Shown: piece after piece, positions 8,152 to 14,201 of the stretch
Position numbering within the stretch: position 1 is the stretch's first letter
Layout of the letters: each line of letters starts with the position of its first letter
IMG/VR virus record: IMGVR_UViG_3300021225_000324
Location: 1-20,074 of that record
From: a virus
Direction: 5' to 3' (one strand)
DNA length: 20,074 bases
Notes under the pieces: generated by a model
Databases searched by the model: none
The model's input: only the letters and a program-made list of their open reading frames with translations
What the model was told of the DNA's origin: nothing
Program-made: the position numbers and the translations under genes

Positions 8152-8333
8152 AAATTCACGTTCCAATAATGCAGCTTGGTCATTTCAAGCACGCCGATTA
8201 CGGTGGCCACAGTCATGTGGTCATACTTAGGGGAATTGACCAGCTCGCGGATGTCATTCATTAAGTCAAGCCCCATCGCCTTTTGATCGGACGATGGGAT
8301 GACGGTCAGTTTCGGCTTGTCGTCTATGGTCAT
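8148..8333 (-). CDS. hypothetical 61-aa protein
   Basis: Begins MTIDDKPKLTVIPSSDQKAM and ends EMTKLHYWNVNL. It is mostly helical and soluble, with no recognisable motif. Its start overlaps the stop of the AQQQEP-repeat gene (8330-8333, ATGA), so it belongs to the same leftward unit. Not recognised. Confidence 0.65.
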   Translation of the reverse strand: MTIDDKPKLTVIPSSDQKAMGLDLMNDIRELVNSPKYDHMTVATVIGVLEMTKLHYWNVNL

Positions 8334-9172
8334 GTGTTCTTCTCCCGCAGCTTGGCTTCGATGGCGCGGGCGAACTTGTAGCTGTCCGTGTCGCCGCAGT
8401 CGTTGATGATTTCAAGTTCCTCATCCGTCAGCCCCACCCACGGCTTGCCAGCGTTAGCGTTTGCTGGTGGGGATGTGTAGAAGAAGTCGCCGACCCTCGG
8501 GAACGGTGCGTCAAGAATGTGCTTGACGACGATGCTCTCAAGGTGCGGAACGACAGCCTCGACAATCGCCACCGGCTCCTGCTGCTGTGCTTGCTGCTCA
8601 ATGAGCGCAAGTTTGTGATATGCCATAGCCAGATCGTTTTGAATTGCTTTAGCAACAACACCCGTTTCATACCCTCGACCAAGCAAAAGCCACTTGCTGC
8701 GTTGGTCGTTGGTTTTAAGGTCGCACCAGAGCATTTTTGACAGCCTTATTTCCGTTACTTGCTCCTGTGCTGACTTCTCCACCGGCTCCTGCTGCTGTGC
8801 TGACGCAGGGCGGGACTCGAACCCGCCACCACTCTCCGTTGCTGGAGGCTCTACCTTTGGAGCTACTGCGTCATAAATTGGGAAGCTGCACCGCGCATCT
8901 TGTTTTGTTCCGTAGGCTGTCCAGCACATGCCTGCTTTCAGTGCGGCCAATCCTTCTGGGTACAGCCAGCCAATTGGCTCCTGCTGCTGTGCTGGCTGCT
9001 CGGCCAGTGCTGTGTTGATAGTGTCTTGCACAAGCTGGTCAAACTCAGATTTGGCAGCATCGGCCTTTTTCCAATGGCTTGAATATTCACTGTCTGCCCA
9101 AGACCAGTATCTTTGACCAAGCTGAAACGCTTTGTTCAGCGCCAGCTTCAGCGCTTCTGTCTGTTTGCTCAT
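8330..9172 (-). CDS. modular phage protein with AQQQEP repeats
   Basis: 280 aa. Three perfect AQQQEP units (near residues 61, 124 and 194) separate otherwise different segments: an N-terminal helical part (LNKAFQLGQRYWSWADSEY), an EPIGWLYPEG module, a middle helical module and a C-terminal module (KPWVGLTDEELEIINDCGDT) ending in a helix. Short QQQEP-linked cassettes are a recurrent design in phage accessory proteins of unknown function, and the repeated DNA allows cassette exchange. It overlaps both neighbours by ATGA. No catalytic motif is visible. Confidence 0.75.
   Translation of the reverse strand: MSKQTEALKLALNKAFQLGQRYWSWADSEYSSHWKKADAAKSEFDQLVQDTINTALAEQPAQQQEPIGWLYPEGLAALKAGMCWTAYGTKQDARCSFPIYDAVAPKVEPPATESGGGFESRPASAQQQEPVEKSAQEQVTEIRLSKMLWCDLKTNDQRSKWLLLGRGYETGVVAKAIQNDLAMAYHKLALIEQQAQQQEPVAIVEAVVPHLESIVVKHILDAPFPRVGDFFYTSPPANANAGKPWVGLTDEELEIINDCGDTDSYKFARAIEAKLREKNT
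8574..8993. repeat. three perfect 18-bp copies encoding AQQQEP, plus a partial one
   Basis: GGCTCCTGCTGCTGTGCT occurs at 8574-8591, 8784-8801 and 8976-8993. A shortened related copy (GCTCCTGTGCTGAC) lies near 8761. The first two copies also share the preceding CACC. All lie in one reading frame of the 280-aa gene. Confidence 0.9.
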
Positions 9173-9393
9173 TGCATCCTCGCTTGAATTGCTGCCGGGT
9201 CAATGTGCATCATCTGCTGAAAGTAAATCGAAAAGCTGGCCTTGGTGTCGTTGCCAAACGGCATGGCTTGCACACGCTTCATGGCCTCCTGCATGGCGCT
9301 GTTCCAACCAGAGATAAACACCCACTTGGCTGCGTCGTTTGGTGACAGTCCCAGATCGCCATAAAGCTGGTCGAAGTGTTGAAGCGCGTCCAT
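9169..9393 (-). CDS. hypothetical 74-aa protein
   Basis: Starts MDALQHFDQLYGDLGL, with a central KWVFISGWNSAMQEAMKRV helix. Small, soluble and helical, with no recognised domain. Overlaps the downstream gene by ATGA (9169-9172), and its ATG shares a base with the upstream stop at 9393. The WxxGWN-type aromatic motif recurs in small phage proteins of this operon type, but no function is known to me. Confidence 0.7.
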   Translation of the reverse strand: MDALQHFDQLYGDLGLSPNDAAKWVFISGWNSAMQEAMKRVQAMPFGNDTKASFSIYFQQMMHIDPAAIQARMQ

Positions 9394-9653
9394 CAGTACG
9401 CCTCCTCGGTCATGGCCTCTGCGATCTCCTGCTCGATGCGCTGGCGGTCGTCGTCGGTAAGTTTGCGCTCCAGCCAGGCAGCCGGACGACCTCTTCGGTC
9501 AAGAACGTCCCACTCGCTTTCGCTGTAACCGTAGTAATCCATGTCGCTGGCTGCGTTGTAGGAATACGACCCCTGCACGCAGTCGAAGTGCGACACACCG
9601 ATCAGGCAAGGGATGCCAGCCACGCGGCTCTCGATCTCTGCGATGTAGCTCAT
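9393..9653 (-). CDS. conserved phage hypothetical protein, 86 aa
   Basis: I start at ATG 9653 (MSYIAEIESRVAGIPCLIGV) because it overlaps the stop of the 54-aa membrane gene as ATGA. The longer in-frame extension to 9734 is Cys/Arg-rich shadow sequence. The protein has a beta-rich first half (SHFDCVQGSYSYNAASDMDY), an aromatic YYGYSESEWDVLD centre and an acidic C-terminal helix (LTDDDRQRIEQEIAEAM). I have the impression that similar proteins occur in many tailed phages of Gram-negative hosts; function unknown. Confidence 0.72.
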   Translation of the reverse strand: MSYIAEIESRVAGIPCLIGVSHFDCVQGSYSYNAASDMDYYGYSESEWDVLDRRGRPAAWLERKLTDDDRQRIEQEIAEAMTEEAY

Positions 9654-9814
9654 GACGACCACCATGCAACCAACAAGCAGGCCAGGCCGACACCAATGGC
9701 AACAGCCAGGAGGAATCCGGCAGCGGCTTCGCATCGGCGTTCGGTCTTGCTGATGAACAGTCGGCGCTTGATCTCGTCGCTGTAAGGGTACTGCGTGTGC
9801 TGGTGATGTTTCAT
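9650..9814 (-). CDS. 54-aa single-pass membrane protein
   Basis: Begins MKHHQHTQYPYSDEIKRR, with one transmembrane segment near residues 31-50 (AAAGFLLAVAIGVGLACLLV). AAGGAG lies 8 bases before the ATG and decides this start over the longer frame to 9862. First gene of the promoter-distal leftward unit, about 20 bases after a predicted transcription start. His-rich cytoplasmic N-terminus likely. A role at the host membrane (for example superinfection exclusion) is only a guess. Confidence 0.65.
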   Translation of the reverse strand: MKHHQHTQYPYSDEIKRRLFISKTERRCEAAAGFLLAVAIGVGLACLLVAWWSS

Positions 9815-9841
9815 GCTTTGCTCCTTGGTTAAGATGGCTCC

Positions 9842-9847
9842 ATTATA
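9842..9847 (-). promoter_or_regulatory. -10 element of a second leftward promoter
   Basis: On the - strand the sequence reads GGGTATAATGG, a perfect TATAAT, 27 bases upstream of the 54-aa gene's ATG. I see no good -35 at 16-18 bases, so it may need an activator or be weak. A GT-rich stretch (TTGTGGTTGTTTGTGGG) precedes it. Confidence 0.55.
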
Positions 9848-9872
9848 CCCACAAACAACCACAAACGCATCA

Positions 9873-9888
9873 TTAGGATAAACCCTAA
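9873..9888. promoter_or_regulatory. imperfect palindrome upstream of the second leftward promoter
   Basis: TTAGGATAAACCCTAA has 5-bp perfect outer arms (TTAGG/CCTAA). It lies 26 bases upstream of the -10 element and just after the stop of the preceding gene. It could be a regulator site at that promoter or a weak attenuator stem. No T run follows, so it is not a convincing terminator. Confidence 0.3.
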
Positions 9889-9892
9889 CAGA

Positions 9893-10381
9893 TCACAGAT
9901 CAACGATTTCAACGTCGTGAGGTCGCTTCTTGCCGTCCAGGATTTCATGCAGGCGCTTTTCGGTTAGCCGATGGCATCGAACCATAACCCGCGCAGGCAG
10001 AACCTCGATCAGGTCTGAATAGTCCTGCAAGATCGCACGCACGGCCACGATTCCTGCACCGTCCAGGCGCAGGGTCTTGCCTTCTTTGTTGCGCCTGCCT
10101 GCCATGGCCAGCGCGGTGATGGCATCCATGAGAAGGCCGCTGTCGTCCTGGCAAACCTTCATGTCGACCACCAGTGTTTCGACCAAATTCACAGCGTCCG
10201 AGCAGAGCCGCCAGTCGTTCGGAGTTGGCTGATCGCCTTGCTCGAGCTGGTGCAGGGCTTCGTACATCTTGGTGAGCTGGCCAACCCGCCAAGCCTCTGG
10301 CAAAGGCTCGGTCGGGCTGGCGGCCATCTCGTCCAGCAATGTGTACCGCTTCGGCCGTGGGTGGCGCTTTGGCTTCTTCAC
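9893..10381 (-). CDS. conserved phage hypothetical protein
   Basis: 162 aa from a GTG at 10381 that overlaps the MazG-like gene's stop (GTGA). A further in-frame GTG at 10411 would add 10 residues and overlap by 34 bases. The N-terminus is strongly basic (VKKPKRHPRPKR). The body is helical, with PNDWRLCSDAVNLVETLV, ALAMAGRRNKEG, LRLDGAGIVAVRAI and VRCHRLTEKRLHEIL. This resembles a family I have seen in phage recombination/replication operons, with no assigned role. The basic tail could bind nucleic acid. Last gene of the main leftward unit. Confidence 0.7.
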   Translation of the reverse strand: MKKPKRHPRPKRYTLLDEMAASPTEPLPEAWRVGQLTKMYEALHQLEQGDQPTPNDWRLCSDAVNLVETLVVDMKVCQDDSGLLMDAITALAMAGRRNKEGKTLRLDGAGIVAVRAILQDYSDLIEVLPARVMVRCHRLTEKRLHEILDGKKRPHDVEIVDL

Positions 10382-10926
10382 ACGAATCCCGACAGATCTG
10401 GAGCCGTCCACCCGCTGGGCTTCCCAATTTTCCCACCTGGTAGGATGACTGGCTTGCCGTCGACCAGCTTGGCGTCATTGCTGGCCAGCACGGCCATGTC
10501 GGCTGCGCCTTTGTCAAAGCCTGCCAGGTAAGCCACACCGTTGCCGGTCACCTCGGTGTCGCACAGGGCGTCCAGCGCCTCGATGCGGTCGCTTGGATTG
10601 ATGCCAGCCATGACTATGCCCTTCTTTAGCCCGTTGGCCACACGCAGCAGGTCGGCCACGCTGCGCTCGAGGCTTTCTGCGTCCTCTGCTGAATCAAAGT
10701 CAACGCACAGCAGGAACTCCAGAAACTCCTCTATGTGGCACCCGATCTGCACCGACAGCGCAGCAGGCCCAGGAACCTTGCCGCAGGCCTTCAGCCAGGC
10801 CGCTGTGCGCTCAAAGTTGCTTGTCTGGGCCTCGGATACCAGTCGCTCGTTGCGTGCCCGTAAAAGCCGGTTCTCGTACTCCAGCTCGGCCACCAGCATG
10901 TCCAGCTTCATCTCGTCTTCGGTCAT
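10378..10926 (-). CDS. MazG/PRA-PH-like nucleoside triphosphate pyrophosphohydrolase
   Basis: 182 aa. An N-terminal coiled helix (ELEYENRLLRARNERL) precedes the all-alpha NTP-pyrophosphatase domain. The metal-binding EExxE motif is HIEEFLEF (Glu66, Glu67, Glu70) and the second motif ExxD is EALD (Glu116-Asp119). The C-terminus has the family's ASNDAKLVDGKPVILPGGK and WTAPDL. Such enzymes hydrolyse (d)NTPs to NMP plus pyrophosphate, and phages use them to reshape the nucleotide pool or alarmone levels. Substrate is not predictable here. It overlaps both neighbours by 4 bases. Confidence 0.72.
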   Translation of the reverse strand: MTEDEMKLDMLVAELEYENRLLRARNERLVSEAQTSNFERTAAWLKACGKVPGPAALSVQIGCHIEEFLEFLLCVDFDSAEDAESLERSVADLLRVANGLKKGIVMAGINPSDRIEALDALCDTEVTGNGVAYLAGFDKGAADMAVLASNDAKLVDGKPVILPGGKIGKPSGWTAPDLSGFV

Positions 10927-11279
10927 GCCTGCCCCCTTGCTCGGATGGCGTCACGCAGATCGGTGTTGTTCTTGGCGTAGCTATCCACCAGATCAAGCAT
11001 CGCCTCACGCTCGGCAGCGATCTCGCGCTGCATGTATTCCATCGTTACCGTTCCAAACTGCGACGGCTGATTTTCTGGGTCAGTGATGGCTTGCTTGATG
11101 GATTCAATTGTTGTCATCTGCTCGAGCGCAATCTGGCGCAGGAGAAGGAACGGCTCCGATTCCATCTCCCAGGCACCACGCTCATCAAGCATGGCTTCCA
11201 GTTTCTTCTCAACGTCGCTGCGTTGGTCACGGCGAATCAGGGCCAAAGTATCGGCTTCGCTTGCATATTGGTCGGTCAT
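10923..11279 (-). CDS. hypothetical helical protein, 118 aa
   Basis: Starts MTDQYASEADTLALIRRDQR; highly charged, predicted almost wholly helical, with heptad-like stretches (EKKLEAMLDERG, MQREIAAEREAMLDLVDSYA). No Cys and no membrane segment. It overlaps the next gene's start (10923-10926) and the previous gene's stop (11276-11279) as ATGA. Not recognised. Confidence 0.68.
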   Translation of the reverse strand: MTDQYASEADTLALIRRDQRSDVEKKLEAMLDERGAWEMESEPFLLLRQIALEQMTTIESIKQAITDPENQPSQFGTVTMEYMQREIAAEREAMLDLVDSYAKNNTDLRDAIRARGQA

Positions 11280-11428
11280 GGCTTGTACTCCAGGATGCTG
11301 AATGTCTTTTCAACTCGGTCAAGAAACACAGCCATCGCTGGCCGTGAACCGCAGGAAAGTGCCCGGCACGCGGCCAGGTGGATGGATGAAGGCCGCAGTA
11401 CGGCCATCAGGACATAGCGCTTGTCCAT
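11276..11428 (-). CDS. hypothetical 50-aa protein
   Basis: Translation from ATG 11428 gives MDKRYVLMAVLRPSSIHLAA... ending TFSILEYKP. GGAGG lies 5 bases before this ATG, and the start shares a base with the stop of the 42-aa gene upstream, so it is preferred over the longer frame to 11527, whose extension is shadow sequence of that gene. Moderately hydrophobic, with two Cys. Function unknown. Confidence 0.6.
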   Translation of the reverse strand: MDKRYVLMAVLRPSSIHLAACRALSCGSRPAMAVFLDRVEKTFSILEYKP

Positions 11429-11556
11429 CAGTACCTCCAGATGGTCACATCGACCACCCAAAGGCACAGGCAGAACTGGCCTTGGTGAATGCCGCACACA
11501 AACAGCGGCCAGCGGTGCGTGAACCACTCCACGTCAAACTGCCAGCCTCGCTTCAT
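11428..11556 (-). CDS. hypothetical 42-aa Trp/Cys-rich protein
   Basis: Begins MKRGWQFDVEWFTHRWPL and continues through FVCGIHQGQFCLCLWVV to IWRY. It contains five Trp and three Cys. The hydrophobic C-terminal half could sit at a membrane. The ATG overlaps the Arc-like gene's stop (ATGA) and its own stop overlaps the next ATG (TGATG). AAGG lies 8 bases upstream. Tight coupling on both sides is the main reason to accept it. Function unknown. Confidence 0.55.
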   Translation of the reverse strand: MKRGWQFDVEWFTHRWPLFVCGIHQGQFCLCLWVVDVTIWRY

Positions 11557-11705
11557 GCTTTCACCTTCTCAAGGCCTTGCTTCAGGAAGTGCAGCACCTG
11601 GGCAGACAGGCTGCGGGTGTTGCGCTCGGCCTCGGCCTTGAGCATGGCCATGATGTCGTCCGGCAGGCGGACAGTCACGTATTGGCGTTTGTTTCCGGTG
11701 GTCAT
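11553..11705 (-). CDS. Arc-like ribbon-helix-helix DNA-binding protein
   Basis: 50 aa. The sequence around residues 8-48 is a textbook Arc/MetJ fold: beta strand QYVTVRLPDD, helix IMAMLKAEAERN, the turn TRSLSAQ, and helix VLHFLKQGLEKV. Such proteins dimerise and insert the N-terminal beta ribbon in the major groove to repress transcription. Phage examples include P22 Arc and Mnt. It overlaps the Tad2-like gene and the 42-aa gene by ATGA. It may regulate this operon or the late/immunity promoters; the palindrome at 9873 is one candidate target, but this is inference. Confidence 0.85.
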   Translation of the reverse strand: MTTGNKRQYVTVRLPDDIMAMLKAEAERNTRSLSAQVLHFLKQGLEKVKA

Positions 11706-12211
11706 TCCACGATCTCCCAGTCTTCAGAAAGCATGTCGGTTTGGCTGGCCAACCAGCCAGGCAGCATGGCACGACGTCCGTGTGCGTTTGTTGTCCACAT
11801 GTCGATGTGCGCAAGGATTTCAATCGGTGGCACATCGCCCAGCGCCTTTTCGTATGGCGTGCCAGCACGCAGCGCCACGTCCTTGGTGCCTGGCACCAGT
11901 ACCAGCCACATGCCTTTGCCGTTCCAGCCTTTGCGTGCGACCTTCTGGCCAGACTTCAGCGATTCGATTGCCTGGCCAAACGTCATGCCTTCGCATGGAC
12001 GGTAAGCGCGGTCAAAAACGTCGGCAGGCGACCAGCTCACGTAACCGGCGTAATGGTCGGTGTTGCCTTTGCCGCCATCCACGTATTCGACCAGGTAACC
12101 CTCGTCTGCACCGTTCTCGTCGGCTGGCAAAGTCCAGCCTCTGAAGTCGTTGTAGGCCTGCCGTGTCATCGGCTTGGCGTTGATCAGTTTGGTTCCGATG
12201 TAGCGTTTCAT
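11702..12211 (-). CDS. DUF2829 (Tad2-like) fusion protein, candidate anti-Thoeris
   Basis: 169 aa in two parts. Residues 1-~73 form an extra domain (MKRYIGTKLINAKPMTRQAY, GYLVEYVDGG, GYVSWSPADVFDRAYR). Residues 76-169 match DUF2829: MTFGQAIESLKSGQKVARKG, WNGKGMWLVLVPG, HIDMWTTNAHGRRAMLPGW, LASQTDMLSEDWEIVE. DUF2829 is the family of Tad2, a phage protein that sequesters the cyclic ADP-ribose signal of Thoeris defence. The family assignment is strong. Anti-Thoeris activity of this fused version is inferred. AGGAG-type SD is present and it overlaps both neighbours by ATGA. Confidence 0.8.
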   Translation of the reverse strand: MKRYIGTKLINAKPMTRQAYNDFRGWTLPADENGADEGYLVEYVDGGKGNTDHYAGYVSWSPADVFDRAYRPCEGMTFGQAIESLKSGQKVARKGWNGKGMWLVLVPGTKDVALRAGTPYEKALGDVPPIEILAHIDMWTTNAHGRRAMLPGWLASQTDMLSEDWEIVE

Positions 12212-12435
12212 GCTGCCTCCTGCGCTTCTTCAAACATGTCAACCGTGGCACCAGCGCCAGCCAGCTCGACCGGAATGCCACTAGTCAGCAGGCTCACCAG
12301 ATCGTCCTGGCCAGCCACCTCGATGTCGAAGCGTGTCTGGGCGGCGTGCCGGATGGCCTGCGCCTGGTTGCCTGCGCGAATCAGGCGGTGTTTGTTGGTC
12401 TCCACGTCGGTGACCAGGTAAATGCGTGTGCTCAT
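12208..12435 (-). CDS. hypothetical 75-aa early protein
   Basis: Begins MSTRIYLVTDVETNKHRLIR and continues AGNQAQAIRHAAQTRFDIEV to an acidic end MFEEAQEAA. It looks like one compact alpha/beta domain in which a beta strand is followed by an alanine-rich helix. Similar proteins are common beside phage SSB genes, with no assigned function that I know. An SD (AAGGAGAAACC) precedes the ATG; 9 bases separate it from SSB. Confidence 0.7.
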   Translation of the reverse strand: MSTRIYLVTDVETNKHRLIRAGNQAQAIRHAAQTRFDIEVAGQDDLVSLLTSGIPVELAGAGATVDMFEEAQEAA

Positions 12436-12444
12436 GGTTTCTCC

Positions 12445-12855
12445 TTAAAAAGGCACGTCGTCAGGGAAATCGTCAAAACCAGAATCAGCTGGCGCTGGCT
12501 GTGGTTTTGGCTGCGGCTTTGGCTGGCTGCTTGCCTGCTCGCCACCGGCCACAAACTCCAAGTCGACGAGGCGTGCCACCATCTTGGTTGCCGATGTGCC
12601 GTCGCCTTTGACGTAAGTCTGGATGCTCACATCCTCAAGGTAAGCCACGATCTGGCCACCCTTCTTGATGTACGGTGCCAGCGACTCTGCGCGTTGGCCC
12701 CACAGCGAGGCATCGACCCACTGCGTCGGGCGCTTGCCATCGTCGCCTTTTTTGCCGTAAGTGAACGCCAGCGAAACGTTGGCCACAGCCGTGCTGCCTG
12801 GTGTGTATCGCACCTCGGCGTCCTTACCGATGCGTGCCAGTCCTTGTGCTTTCAT
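12445..12855 (-). CDS. ssb: single-stranded DNA-binding protein
   Basis: 136 aa. An OB-fold core covers residues 1-~105 (GKDAEVRYTPGSTAVANVSL, QWVDASLWGQRAESLAPYIK, KGGQIVAYLEDVSIQTY). A Gln/Lys/Pro linker (QPKPQPKPQPAP) follows, and the acidic tip ends DDFPDDVPF, the conserved docking tail that recruits replication and repair proteins in bacteria. It is shorter than host SSB, as usual for phage. AAGGAG precedes the ATG. In the operon with ERF and exonuclease it serves recombination-dependent replication. Confidence 0.93.
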   Translation of the reverse strand: MKAQGLARIGKDAEVRYTPGSTAVANVSLAFTYGKKGDDGKRPTQWVDASLWGQRAESLAPYIKKGGQIVAYLEDVSIQTYVKGDGTSATKMVARLVDLEFVAGGEQASSQPKPQPKPQPAPADSGFDDFPDDVPF

Positions 12856-13139
12856 GCTTGCTCCTTCAGTTTGTAAACCCGAACAACCCGAGCGTGGGCC
12901 GATGGGTGGGTTGCTTGACAGTATCCAATCGGCTCGAAGGCGTCACCCCTCAGAACCGCACCCCAAGTGTTGTGGTTAAAGTCGTCTGGCAGGTCGATCA
13001 GCTGCCGAACGTCGTTGATGGTCACCTTTCCGGATTGCTTGGCAATCCAGATGGCCATGTCGCGTGCCTTGGCGATCCAGTCCTCGCGGCCAATGGACAC
13101 CGCAGCGATTCCAGCGTCTCGAAGGTCGCGGCCTTCCAT
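12852..13139 (-). CDS. phage protein with probable winged-helix fold
   Basis: 95 aa from ATG 13139, preceded by GAGGG at 5 bases. The longer frame to 13202 adds a non-protein-like stretch. A helix-rich first half (DWIAKARDMAIWIAKQSGKV) is followed by TINDVRQLIDLPDDFNHNTW and GAVLRGDAFEPIGYCQAT, ending with a strand pair (ARVVRVYKL). The pattern helix - VTINDVR - NTWGAVLR - GY - HARVVRV recalls small winged-helix phage proteins, possibly DNA-binding. It overlaps SSB by ATGA and overlaps the upstream gene by 118 bases in another frame. Confidence 0.68.
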   Translation of the reverse strand: MEGRDLRDAGIAAVSIGREDWIAKARDMAIWIAKQSGKVTINDVRQLIDLPDDFNHNTWGAVLRGDAFEPIGYCQATHPSAHARVVRVYKLKEQA

Positions 13140-13378
13140 GATTCCCTCGCTTTCAGCATGGCTGATTTGACGGCTTCGATGGTTATCTCTGGGATCGTGC
13201 ATTCGCCGTTATGCAGGTATGGCGGGATCGTTTCTAGCATCAACTGCAAAGCCTGAAGCATGTCAGGCGCGGCTGCAGCCAACTTCCAATCCTCGCGAGT
13301 AACTGGCCCTTTTAAATCCCAATCTCCGCATCCGATATAAACGGCTTCCCACGGCCATGGCGTGTGTTGTGTGCTCAT
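13022..13378 (-). CDS. conserved small phage protein with an out-of-frame C-terminal extension
   Basis: 118 aa. The first ~80 residues look genuine (MSTQHTPWPWEAVYIGCGDW, then EDWKLAAAAPDMLQALQLML, ITIEAVKSAMLKARES). This follows the common phage plan HTPxPW...AAAPDLLxAL...A...A. The last 38 residues (from WKAATFETLES on) are read from a second frame of the next gene and look like noise. A stop would be expected around 13139, where the next ATG lies. The stop may have been lost by substitution or indel. Overlaps the exonuclease gene by ATGA (13375-13378). Confidence 0.65.
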   Translation of the reverse strand: MSTQHTPWPWEAVYIGCGDWDLKGPVTREDWKLAAAAPDMLQALQLMLETIPPYLHNGECTIPEITIEAVKSAMLKARESWKAATFETLESLRCPLAARTGSPRHATWPSGLPSNPER

Positions 13379-13995
13379 ACGCCCATCCGAATCTGGATCA
13401 GCTTGTCCACCGTCTCCTGCACCTCAGCAAGGAACTTGATTACCTCGGCCTCGTACTCAGCGATCAAAGCGTTGTCGCGTGGCACCCGCTTTATGAACAG
13501 CTGCATGTCCTCTGGCATCCGTGGGTCGAAGCTCACGAAGTCGCACCAGGCGCGACCTGTGCAGGCCATCTGCCACTGCATCTGTGGGATGTACTGGCTC
13601 GGTGCTTTGTCGGCCATCAGCGTGGCAATGTGCGTGCTGGTGTTTGGGCACTTGATCTCGACCAGGCCATCATCACCGACCAGGCCATCAGGCGATGCCC
13701 CGGCCATCTCAATGGTGCCGTGCTGGATCATGGCCACCTCTGTGACCATCAGGCCAGTCTCGGCCTCGTAAGCCATGCGTGCTTGCGGCTCTGTCTCGGT
13801 GCCGTGCTGCATGGCTCCGCTTTTGAATGTCTCAGCGGTTTGGCCGGTCAGGCGCTCGGCTACCAGCTGCGCCAGGTAGTTAACCCTGCTGGCAGAAACT
13901 CCGGTCTTGGTCTTGGCGATGATGTCCGAGACCCGGCTGGCCGTGACCTTGCCCAGGCGCTGGGCGAACCATGCCTCACTGCCTTGTTCGATCAT
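13375..13995 (-). CDS. YqaJ/lambda-exonuclease-type recombination nuclease
   Basis: 206 aa. It starts like the family (QGSEAWFAQRLGKVTASRVS) and shows the PD-(D/E)xK nuclease core: Glu69 in GTETEPQARMAYE, Asp103 in AGASPDGLV, then Glu113 and Lys115 in LVEIKCP, and the QMQWQM motif (residues 138-143) after a helix. These 5'-3' exonucleases chew duplex ends to give a 3' tail for the annealing protein. Its partner here is the ERF protein two genes upstream. Length is typical (lambda Exo is 226 aa). It overlaps neighbours by ATGA. Confidence 0.93.
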   Translation of the reverse strand: MIEQGSEAWFAQRLGKVTASRVSDIIAKTKTGVSASRVNYLAQLVAERLTGQTAETFKSGAMQHGTETEPQARMAYEAETGLMVTEVAMIQHGTIEMAGASPDGLVGDDGLVEIKCPNTSTHIATLMADKAPSQYIPQMQWQMACTGRAWCDFVSFDPRMPEDMQLFIKRVPRDNALIAEYEAEVIKFLAEVQETVDKLIQIRMGV

Positions 13996-14201
13996 GCTTG
14001 CTCTCCTTTGGAGACCGGAAGCTTCTCCAGCAATGCCCCTGCGTCTTTTGCATCTTTTGCAAACGCATCAGCTGCACCTTGACGGAAATATCGTCCGTCT
14101 TTGTCTTGTGCAGCAGCATCCAATCTTGCGTATGCGTCAGTCATAAAGCGATGAACAGCAAATCGAATGATCGCGTTATCTCTGTCTGTAAGCTGGCTCA
14201 T
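13992..14201 (-). CDS. hypothetical 69-aa protein between annealase and exonuclease
   Basis: Begins MSQLTDRDNAIIRFAVHRFM and continues YARLDAAAQDKDGRYFRQGA, then a basic helix and KLPVSKGEQA. Wholly helical, soluble, no Cys. It overlaps ERF (14198-14201) and exonuclease (13992-13995) by ATGA, so it is made together with the recombination pair. An accessory role in recombination is plausible from position only. Confidence 0.7.
   Translation of the reverse strand: MSQLTDRDNAIIRFAVHRFMTDAYARLDAAAQDKDGRYFRQGAADAFAKDAKDAGALLEKLPVSKGEQA

Noticed and set aside
8574-8993. CRISPR-like spaced repeats
   Set aside because: The three 18-bp copies lie in one coding frame as AQQQEP, with uneven spacing (192-210 bp); not an array.
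9339-9785. 148-aa plus-strand frame inside the leftward operon
   Set aside because: Antisense to three coupled leftward genes; no recognisable domain and no upstream promoter.
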